The position numbers were made by a program, and so were the translations under genes. Below are positions 5,795 to 11,397 of a stretch of 14,246 bases of DNA, piece after piece (positions within the stretch are counted from its first letter, which is position 1; every line of letters begins with the position of its first letter). A model generated the notes under the pieces. That model saw nothing but the letters and a program-made list of their open reading frames with translations. It did not search any database and was not told where the DNA came from. Source of the DNA: an uncultured bacterium (GTDB taxonomy: Bacteria > Cyanobacteriota > Vampirovibrionia > Gastranaerophilales > Gastranaerophilaceae); assembly GCA_900551915.1 (NCBI GenBank), contig URXT01000044.1, positions 1 to 14,246 of the forward strand, written 5' to 3'.

Positions 5795-6973
5795 ATGCCG
5801 AGATTAGCAGAAAAATACGGCTATCGGGAGAATTATAATAATACAGTCTATATGCCCCGCAGAACTTACATAAACGCTGCCGGAGCAAAGGTTAGAGAAG
5901 CCCAGCCGCGTTATGTAAAACAAAAAAGCAAAAAAGCTCAGAAAAATATCTTTCTTCATAGAATTATATCAATTCTGTTTTTGACTTCTCTGGCGATGTT
6001 TGTATTTCCTATTACATACAACCGCATTGTAAAATCTTTTTTCTATAAATCTCCTTATCCGTCTGTGAAAACGGATTACCAAAAACTTTTGACACCGACT
6101 TCAAGCTATTTGTACAACGATATTTTTCTTGATACCTATTCGCTGAAGGGCGCTGAAACCAAAAAGCCGCAAATGACAGCTCTAACAATGAATGAAAGAC
6201 TTTCAGGCCTTGAAAATCAGCTTGAAAATCTTTCCTCGCTTTATCCGTCAATCGAACCGGCTGTTTTTGTATGGGATTACGATACCGGAAATTACGCCGG
6301 AATTAATTCCGACAAACTTTACTCAGCAGCAAGTATTATAAAAATTCCTGTCTTAATCCAGCTTTTCCGCTCCATTGAAGCAGGCCAGCTTACGATTTAT
6401 GACACAATGAAGCTTACTGACTACTACCGCGCGGAAGGCTCCGGAAGTTTGCAGTTTAAGGCTGAAAATTCAGTCTGGACAATTGACGATTTGGCAAGAA
6501 TTATGATAACCGAGTCCGACAATTCAGCGACAAACATGATTATGGCAAAACTCGGCTCAATGACTGACGTAAACTCCGGCATCAGACAGTGGGGATTAAG
6601 CAAAACCCGTGTAAACACATGGCTTCCGGATATGAACGGCACAAACTTTACAACTGCCGAAGATTTGGGAAGAATGCTTTACAATCTCGACAACCCGAAT
6701 TTCTTGAGCATGAGTTCGCGTGAAAAAATCTTTGATTACATGGGACATGTTCATAATGACCGCCTTATACCGGCAGGTTTAGGCGCCGGCGCTGTATTCC
6801 TTCATAAAACGGGCGATATCGGCAAAATGCTTGGAGATGCCGGAATTGTTTACGCGCCAAACGGCAAGAAATATATCGTAGCAATTCTTGCAAACAGACC
6901 TTACAACTCACCTTTGGGCAAGGATTATATTGTGAAAGCGTCTGAAATTATCTACAATTATATGGTAAGATAA
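5795..6973 (+). CDS. Membrane-anchored serine hydrolase of the class A beta-lactamase/penicillin-binding fold
   Basis: A 392-aa type II membrane protein. A basic cytoplasmic tail (1-52) is followed by one membrane helix (about 53-74) and an outward-facing catalytic domain (about 130-392). The active-site motifs are SIIK (S180 nucleophile, K183), SDN (241-243) and KTG (338-340); FTTAEDL (285-291) matches the TTPxxM helix of class A enzymes. The stretch where class A enzymes carry the Glu166-xx-Leu-Asn omega loop (around 268-284) has no Glu. The deacylation machinery of a true beta-lactamase therefore seems absent. A peptidoglycan-directed peptidase or other periplasmic serine hydrolase is more likely. 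The start is the ATG with GGGAGG just upstream. It is the promoter-proximal gene of an operon with the LdpA-like gene, 4 bases downstream. Confidence 0.85.
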   Translation: MPRLAEKYGYRENYNNTVYMPRRTYINAAGAKVREAQPRYVKQKSKKAQKNIFLHRIISILFLTSLAMFVFPITYNRIVKSFFYKSPYPSVKTDYQKLLTPTSSYLYNDIFLDTYSLKGAETKKPQMTALTMNERLSGLENQLENLSSLYPSIEPAVFVWDYDTGNYAGINSDKLYSAASIIKIPVLIQLFRSIEAGQLTIYDTMKLTDYYRAEGSGSLQFKAENSVWTIDDLARIMITESDNSATNMIMAKLGSMTDVNSGIRQWGLSKTRVNTWLPDMNGTNFTTAEDLGRMLYNLDNPNFLSMSSREKIFDYMGHVHNDRLIPAGLGAGAVFLHKTGDIGKMLGDAGIVYAPNGKKYIVAILANRPYNSPLGKDYIVKASEIIYNYMVR

Positions 6974-6977
6974 TTTT

Positions 6978-7916
6978 ATGCTGAAGGATTTGCTGGAAAC
7001 AAAAAAATGTTTTAAACTTGTTTGCGGTGCCGGAAACGAGGATGCCGCCGAAGTTGAATGGCTTACTTATATTTACGCCAAAGCAGGCTGTCGTTTTTTT
7101 GATTTGAACGCGTCGCCGGAGATTGTTGCGGCGGCAAAAAGAGGTTTGAAATCCGCCGGAGCTGATGACGCGTATTTATGCGTAAGTGTCGGGATTAAGG
7201 GTGACCCGCATGTAAGCAAGGCTGTGATTGATTTCGATAAATGCATAGGCTGCGGCCAGTGTGACGAGATTTGTCCTCAAGGCGCAATCCGTTATCACAA
7301 AGTAAAGCGTCAGCGCTGTATCGGCTGCGGGCGGTGTGCAAAAGTTTGTCCGAAAAAAGCGATTTCGTACATTTCAGAACCGAAAGAGTTGTCTGAAATT
7401 CTGCCGCCTTTGATTGAAATGGGAATTGATTGTATTGAACTTCATGCAATGAACGGTGCGGGGGATGAAATCAAACGCAATTGGGATTTTATCAAAAATA
7501 ATTTCAGCGGAATGCTGAGCATTTGCACAAGCCGCGGGGAATTAAGCGACCGCGGGCTTATTGAACTGGTTAAAGAAATGATTGACGGTCTTGAGCCTTA
7601 TCGCGTAATAGTTCAGGCAGACGGGTTTCCGATGAGCGGCGGAAAGGACGATTACAAGACGACTTTGCAGGCGGCTGCGACGGCGGAAATTGTTCAGAAC
7701 GCAAAACTTCCGGTTTACATAATGCTTTCCGGCGGAACTAATTCGAAAACCGCCGAACTTGCTAAAATGTGCGGGATTGAATACCACGGGATAGCGGTGG
7801 GGTCTTACGCAAGGAAAATTGTCGGAAAATCAAATTTCGGGAATGACTTTCCGACAATCGGGAATTCGTTCAATGAGTCCCTAAATACTGCCAAGGAGTT
7901 GGTTGAAACTGTTTAA
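6978..7916 (+). CDS. ldpA: LdpA-like protein with two 4Fe-4S clusters
   Basis: A 312-aa cytoplasmic iron-sulfur protein. In cyanobacteria LdpA senses redox state and feeds light/metabolic information into the Kai clock. Here a TIM-barrel-like N-terminal part (1-80, ending SVGIKGDPHVSKA) leads into a ferredoxin module. Its two complete Cys sets are C89/C92/C95/C99-Pro and C114/C117/C120/C124-Pro. The C-terminal part (135-285) carries signatures I recognise from the LdpA C-terminal domain: VQADGFPMSGG (212-222), LSGGTNSKT (250-258) and GIAVGSYARKIV (271-282). No kai genes are in the window, so a clock role cannot be assumed; redox sensing or an enzymatic role is equally possible. It begins 4 bases after the serine hydrolase stop with only a weak ribosome site, suggesting coupled translation. 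Its stop overlaps the stop of the opposing gene. Confidence 0.85.
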   Translation: MLKDLLETKKCFKLVCGAGNEDAAEVEWLTYIYAKAGCRFFDLNASPEIVAAAKRGLKSAGADDAYLCVSVGIKGDPHVSKAVIDFDKCIGCGQCDEICPQGAIRYHKVKRQRCIGCGRCAKVCPKKAISYISEPKELSEILPPLIEMGIDCIELHAMNGAGDEIKRNWDFIKNNFSGMLSICTSRGELSDRGLIELVKEMIDGLEPYRVIVQADGFPMSGGKDDYKTTLQAAATAEIVQNAKLPVYIMLSGGTNSKTAELAKMCGIEYHGIAVGSYARKIVGKSNFGNDFPTIGNSFNESLNTAKELVETV

Positions 7917-8284
7917 GTTACTAATCTAAAGTTACATCTTTCCTTTCTAAAATGTTTTTCTAATATTTCATACTTGTCTTTCTGGTTGGTAAGTTCAAAA
8001 TCATAAACTATTTTAAGTTTTTTTGAGTTCTTCTTCTTTTGGACGCGGTAGAAAATTTCTTTGCCCAAAAATTTTTCTAAAATTATATCATTTTCAACGA
8101 GCAAATCATTGTGACTAATTTCTGATGAAACCATAGCAATAGCTTTTTGCTTATTGAAAGATTTAACATCGCTAATAAGGTGGAACGAGACCAAATCACC
8201 AACATCAAACTGCTTATAAGGGTATTTAAATATTAAAAACTCGCCGTTATCAATTAATTTATTTCGCTGTTCTATTCTATCCAT
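7913..8284 (-). CDS. Hypothetical protein divergent from an Xre regulator
   Basis: I do not recognise this 123-aa protein. It is Lys/Phe/Asn-rich and basic, without signal peptide or membrane helix. The predicted pattern is mostly beta in the middle: FDVGDLVSFHLISDV (26-40), KAIAMVSSEIS (47-57) and GKEIFYRVQKK (74-84). The C-terminal helix is charged (KDKYEILEKHFRKERC). AAGGAAT provides a ribosome site 4 bases from the ATG. Its promoter overlaps a TATACT/AGTATA palindrome shared with the divergent regulator gene, so it is probably controlled by that regulator. By eye it is more AT-rich than ldpA and the kinase gene on either side, suggesting acquisition together with the regulator. A toxin or effector role is conceivable but unsupported. 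Confidence 0.7.
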   Translation of the reverse strand: MDRIEQRNKLIDNGEFLIFKYPYKQFDVGDLVSFHLISDVKSFNKQKAIAMVSSEISHNDLLVENDIILEKFLGKEIFYRVQKKKNSKKLKIVYDFELTNQKDKYEILEKHFRKERCNFRLVT

Positions 8285-8318
8285 AATTATTCCTTAAATT
8301 ATAATCTATTAATTAATC

Positions 8319-8324
8319 ATTATA
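8319..8324 (-). promoter_or_regulatory. -10 box of the 7913-8284 gene
   Basis: TATAAT on the minus strand (8324 to 8319) lies 34 bases before the ATG. It is overlapped by the first half-site of operator 1 (8323-8328), so a bound regulator would be expected to block it. No strong -35 box is seen at the expected distance; a TTGACA (8376-8371) lies farther up and would pair with a poorer -10 near 8353-8348. Confidence 0.45.
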
Positions 8325-8358
8325 TACTCCAAGTATAGATAAATATACTACTAGCATT
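8323..8358. promoter_or_regulatory. Tandem palindromic operator between divergent promoters
   Basis: Operator 1 is the perfect palindrome TATACT-cca-AGTATA (8323-8337). Operator 2 is TATACT-act-AGCATT (8344-8358), with the same 3-base spacer and 4 of 6 matching bases in its right half. Centres are at 8330 and 8351, 21 bases or about two helical turns apart, so two dimers could bind side by side on one face of the DNA. Operator 1 overlaps the leftward -10 box. Operator 2 ends one base before the rightward -35 box at 8359. This layout is typical of an Xre/C-protein-type autoregulated switch. Confidence 0.65.
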
Positions 8359-8387
8359 TTGTAATAACTTTGTCAAGAATTTATAAT
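8359..8387 (+). promoter_or_regulatory. Promoter of the Xre regulator gene, implying a leaderless mRNA
   Basis: TTGTAA (8359-8364) and a perfect TATAAT (8382-8387) have a 17-base spacer. The predicted transcription start (about 8394) is within two bases of the ATG at 8396. No Shine-Dalgarno sequence precedes that ATG. Confidence 0.6.
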
Positions 8388-8395
8388 ATTAAATT

Positions 8396-8617
8396 ATGCA
8401 AAATTCTGATATTGAAAAGAAACTAGGTGCTAAAATTTCCTATTTGAGAAAGCGTAAAAGGTTTTCTCAAGCAAAACTTGCTGAAATAATCGGTATAAGT
8501 GAAATATATATGGGTGACATAGAACGCGGTGAAGCTAATCCTACTTTGGAAAAGTTAAAACTTATAGCAACAGCACTTAATGTTAATATCAGCGAACTTT
8601 TCAATTTTTCTTTGTAA
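8396..8617 (+). CDS. Xre/C-protein-like helix-turn-helix regulator
   Basis: A 73-aa single-domain DNA-binding protein. The five-helix HTH fold spans residues 6-70. The helix-turn-helix lies at about 24-45 (FSQAKLAEIIGISEIYMGDI), followed by the classic IERGEANPTLEKL and a last helix ALNVNISELF. There is no extra sensing domain, as in restriction-modification controller (C) proteins and small phage-type regulators. No restriction or methylase gene is adjacent. The gene is divergent from an unknown 123-aa protein, with two palindromes between them, so it likely regulates both itself and its neighbour. Translation appears leaderless. It borders the large palindrome at 8629-9468 and is AT-rich. 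Confidence 0.92.
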   Translation: MQNSDIEKKLGAKISYLRKRKRFSQAKLAEIIGISEIYMGDIERGEANPTLEKLKLIATALNVNISELFNFSL

Positions 8618-8628
8618 TTATTTTTTAG

Positions 8629-9468
8629 CCTCCGGCGGGTGCTCCGCGCACGGCGGTCACTTTGGCGGCAAAGTGACACAAACCGCCGACCTGAGCTACG
8701 TTCGCTAATCAATTGTAACGCTCAAGCTAAAACAGGCTGACTCGCTCTATTATGGTCAAATTTGCTAATTTTAGTTGAAGCTTTCCGCTCAGACAAAGCC
8801 TGTTCTGTTATCCTTTCGCTAACATTGATTGCTTACTTCGCAAAGGTCGGGTTTCCCGCTAAAGACGCCGCGGTGGTAATATCACCAAATCCGTTAAATC
8901 CCCTCGCCCCTTGCGGGAGAGGGAGCAGTTGTTGGCGAGCTTATGCGAGCCGTACAAATGCGGGTGAGGGGTTAATAAGCTTAAACTGATAATGACTGAC
9001 CCCTCACCCGGTTTTCTAAGTTCGCCCCGCCTCACTAAGAAAACCTTCCCTCAGCTCTGCATACAGGCTCACTCATCCTCACTTCGTTGTGGTGGTTCGC
9101 TTTGCATCCCCCAGGGGGCGAGGATATTCGTGCGCCTGCCGCCGTGGCCTGCAGGGTTGAAACCGACCTTAGCAAAGCAAGCAATCAATGTTATGTGAGA
9201 GGACAACAAAACAGGCTTTGTCTGAACGCCTGAATGAATATTTTTGGGTTGGGAGGGTATTTGAAAAAGTGAGTCAGCCTGTTTCGGCTCGAACATTACA
9301 ATTGATTAGCGAGCGGAGCGTAGGTCGGCGGTTTGCGTCACTTTGCCGTCAAAGCGGATTGCCCGCTGAGGGCGCAACGGTCAAGGCGTTGAGCCTTGCC
9401 GTGGAGACCCGTTAAACGCGGGCAACCAAGCGGTGACCGCCGTGCGCGGAGCACCCCGTCCGGAGGAC
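8629..9468. repeat. Large imperfect palindrome (about 840 bp) of two inverted, diverged repeat copies; gene-free
   Basis: The left arm starts cctccggcgggtgctccgcg (8630 on). The right arm ends ccgtgcgcggagcaccccgt plus ccggagg (9468), its near-complement. Pairing continues inward: caaaccgccgacct with aggtcggcggtttg, cgctaatcaattgtaa with ttacaattgattagcg, aacaggctgact with agtcagcctgtt, cagacaaagcctgtt with aacaggctttgtctg, and aacattgattgctt with aagcaatcaatgtt. The centre is a perfect 12-bp inverted repeat, cgggtgaggggt/acccctcacccg (8961-8972, 8999-9010). Each arm contains further hairpins, e.g. a perfect 9-bp stem at 8656-8677. Short open frames occur on both strands, but they mirror each other across the palindrome and lack ribosome sites. 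I found no transposase. It fills most of the 916-base gap between the regulator and kinase genes. Confidence 0.85.
9354..9432. repeat. 79-base hairpin-forming segment present in only one arm of the large palindrome
   Basis: Relative to the left arm, the right arm has about 79 extra bases between the gtcactttg stem and the terminal ccgtgcgcggagcacc block. The segment folds by itself. The outer stem is ttgcccgc (9359-9366) with gcgggcaa (9418-9425). The inner stem is acgg(t)caaggc with gccttgccgt (9377-9402), one bulge and a gttga loop. It looks like a nested small palindromic element, or a part lost from the left arm. Confidence 0.6.
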
Positions 9469-9515
9469 AAAATAAAAACAAAACAAAACAAAATAAAAAA
9501 AACAACAACATAACT
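9469..9515. other. A-rich simple-sequence tract
   Basis: Bases 9469-9511 consist almost only of A with scattered C and T (units like aaaac). The tract separates the palindrome from the kinase stop at 9534. On the minus strand it is a long T-rich run just after the kinase gene, followed by the hairpins of the palindrome. The order (T-run before stem) is the reverse of a normal terminator. Confidence 0.6.
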
Positions 9516-9533
9516 TTATGCTATTAAAATCCT

Positions 9534-10802
9534 TTACGCCGGAATTTTAATACAAAATTCCGTTCTCACATTTTCTTCGCTTTCGACTGTGATTTCGCCG
9601 CCGTGTGATTGAATTATCTGCTGTGACAGATAAAGCCCCAGTCCCGTTCCAATTTTGCGGAATTTCTTCGCCGCTGAATAATATTTGTTGAAAATTAATT
9701 TTTGTTCTTCAGCAGGTATCCCTTGCCCGTAATCAATTACCGAAATCGTTGCAAATCCTGGCATTTCACCGGTCTTAATGTCAATGTTTTTTGCCGTGTT
9801 GCTGTGTGAAATTGCATTTGAAATTAAATTTTTCACAACGCGTTCAAGCTGCATTGTGTCAGCCGAAACTGTAATATTCCGCTCAGGCTTAAAGTTTATG
9901 ATGAGCCCTGCGTTCGTTGCTATCGGCTGAACCTGTGTTACTATGTTTTCTAAGAATTCATTCAGCTTTATTGATTCCTTCAGCAATGGAATGCCGGTTT
10001 CTTTGATTTTGTATGTCTCAAGTACAATCTGAACAAGTTCAATCAATTCTTCATTGGAGGATTTCATATTTAACAGCGCAAATTTTTGTTTGTCATTTAT
10101 TTCACCGAATTTTCCTTCAATCAAAAAGTTTAAAATATTTGCTTCTGCAACAATCGGAACTTTCAAATCATGCGTCAGGGTTGCTACAAAATCCTCTTTC
10201 AAAGTTTCAATTTCGCGCTCTGTCGTAACGTCTTTTATCAAAAGAACGTAGCGTTTTTTGTCGTCAAGCGAAAGTTTTATTGAATTTATAATAAAATTAT
10301 TTGTCGGAGTGTGTTTTATAAATATATCCACATTAACAAGTTTTTCAATCACGCTTCCTTCCGGAATCTCAATGTAATCAAAGACGTTTTTGCCCAAAAT
10401 GTCATTTCCTTTAACCCCGAACCATTTAATAATTTTCGGCGTTGCACGAAGAATATTTCCCTGCTCGTTCACAATCAAAATCCCGTCTGAAAGCGAGTTG
10501 ATAACACTTTCTAAAAGTTTGTTCTGGCGGATAAGTTCTGCCTGATATTCCACAATCATTTTCTCGCGGTCATTCAGCGTTTCGACCATCCGGTTAATAC
10601 TATCCGTTACATTTTGATAAGTCGGATGCTCGATTTTTTCGATTTTCGTTGAAAGGTTTCCGTAACGTACCGAGTTGACCGTGTTTGTAACCATTCCCAA
10701 ATAATCGTTAATTTTTGACCATCTTTTGTTCATCTGCCTTGTTACTAAAAACAAAGCTACAAAGACCAAAATTATACAACCATTAATTACATACCAAAGC
10801 AT
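9534..10802 (-). CDS. Sensor histidine kinase (TM-HAMP-like-PAS-HisKA-HATPase), orphan
   Basis: A membrane-bound sensor kinase of 422 aa. One N-terminal membrane helix (about 1-21) is followed by a HAMP-like and coiled region (24-100), a PAS-like domain (about 101-195), HisKA with the phospho-acceptor in LTHDLKVP (H211), and a HATPase domain. The latter has the N-box NLISNAISH (325-333), G1 DYGQGIP (357-363) and G2 GTGLGL (385-390). All catalytic boxes are intact. There is no periplasmic loop, so sensing is probably through the PAS domain or membrane. The frame is open to 10976, but those codons overlap the divergent kdsC-like gene and the promoter. TATAAT at 10854-10849 covers the ATG at 10850, so the ATG at 10802 is preferred. 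No response regulator is adjacent, so its partner is elsewhere. Confidence 0.92.
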   Translation of the reverse strand: MLWYVINGCIILVFVALFLVTRQMNKRWSKINDYLGMVTNTVNSVRYGNLSTKIEKIEHPTYQNVTDSINRMVETLNDREKMIVEYQAELIRQNKLLESVINSLSDGILIVNEQGNILRATPKIIKWFGVKGNDILGKNVFDYIEIPEGSVIEKLVNVDIFIKHTPTNNFIINSIKLSLDDKKRYVLLIKDVTTEREIETLKEDFVATLTHDLKVPIVAEANILNFLIEGKFGEINDKQKFALLNMKSSNEELIELVQIVLETYKIKETGIPLLKESIKLNEFLENIVTQVQPIATNAGLIINFKPERNITVSADTMQLERVVKNLISNAISHSNTAKNIDIKTGEMPGFATISVIDYGQGIPAEEQKLIFNKYYSAAKKFRKIGTGLGLYLSQQIIQSHGGEITVESEENVRTEFCIKIPA

Positions 10803-10848
10803 AAATTTCTTAACCTTTAGCCTTTCCAAGCATTTTATGTTACAATTC

Positions 10849-10877
10849 ATTATAACAGATAATCCGGTTGATGTTAA
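10849..10877 (-). promoter_or_regulatory. Promoter of the histidine kinase gene
   Basis: Minus-strand TTAACA (10877-10872) and TATAAT (10854-10849) are separated by 17 bases. Transcription from about 10842 gives a 40-base leader containing AAAGG upstream of the ATG at 10802. It occupies the short divergent gap shared with the kdsC-like gene, for which I see no equally clear promoter. Confidence 0.6.
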
Positions 10878-10905
10878 TAATGTAAAGTGAGGACTCAGGG
10901 ATTTG

Positions 10906-11397
10906 ATGGCTGAATTAAAACTTCCCGGCACGATAAAAATGGTTATAACTGACTTTGACGGAGTTGTAACGGACAATTGCGTTTATATTTCAGACAACGG
11001 CGACATGTCAAGAAGGCTTAACTTTATGGACGTTATGGGTTTTTCAATCCTTAAAAAAAGCGGTTATGAAATCGGGATTATTTCCGGCGAGAAAAACCAT
11101 GCGATTGAAATTCTTTCAAAAAAATTTGACATAAAAGAAGTTCACACAAACATAAGAAAGAAAATTGACGTTTTAAAAGAAATTGTTGAAAAATATTCCT
11201 ACTCGCAGGAGGAATATCTATATATCGGCGATGATATCAACGATTTGGAAAGTTTAAAGTTTGCAAAGTACCGGATTACAGTTCCGCACGCGCCTGATGT
11301 TTTGAAAACAGTTGAGGGAATTCAAATTACCTCGCGTGACGGCGGATTTGGAGCATTCAGAGAGGTGGCGGATTGTTTAGCAGATTTAAAAAAATAA
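10906..11397 (+). CDS. KdsC-like HAD phosphatase (3-deoxy-D-manno-octulosonate-8-phosphate phosphatase family)
   Basis: A 163-aa C0-type HAD phosphatase without cap domain, the length of KdsC. KdsC removes phosphate from Kdo-8-phosphate during LPS inner-core synthesis and works as a tetramer. Motif I is DFDGVVTD (D16 nucleophile, D18 acid/base), motif II is ISGEKN (59-64), and motif IV is GDDINDL (108-114). The C-terminal tail GGFGAFRE (146-153) matches the GGxGxxRE segment characteristic of KdsC. Motif II has Glu where most KdsC proteins have Arg (SGR), so a shifted substrate is possible; the related phosphatase domains of sialic-acid or legionaminic-acid pathways are alternatives. The ATG at 10906 is preferred to the TTG just before it, with CAGGGA upstream. 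It is first in an operon with the TPR protein, overlapping it by 25 bases. Confidence 0.88.
   Translation: MAELKLPGTIKMVITDFDGVVTDNCVYISDNGDMSRRLNFMDVMGFSILKKSGYEIGIISGEKNHAIEILSKKFDIKEVHTNIRKKIDVLKEIVEKYSYSQEEYLYIGDDINDLESLKFAKYRITVPHAPDVLKTVEGIQITSRDGGFGAFREVADCLADLKK

Noticed and set aside
7913..8617. Toxin-antitoxin operon
   Set aside because: The two genes are divergent with a shared operator rather than co-directional and overlapping, and the 123-aa product matches no toxin family I know.
8762..9415. Four short open frames inside the large palindrome (8762-8989 +, 8992-9198 +, 9069-9296 -, 9188-9415 +)
   Set aside because: They are in repeat DNA and lack ribosome sites. Frames on opposite strands give similar peptides (e.g. 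TLIAYFAKVGF and TLIACFAKVGF) simply because the arms are inverted copies.
9534..10976. Longer version of the histidine kinase starting at 10976
   Set aside because: The extra codons overlap the start of the divergent KdsC-like gene and the kinase's own predicted promoter, and they encode no plausible sensor segment.
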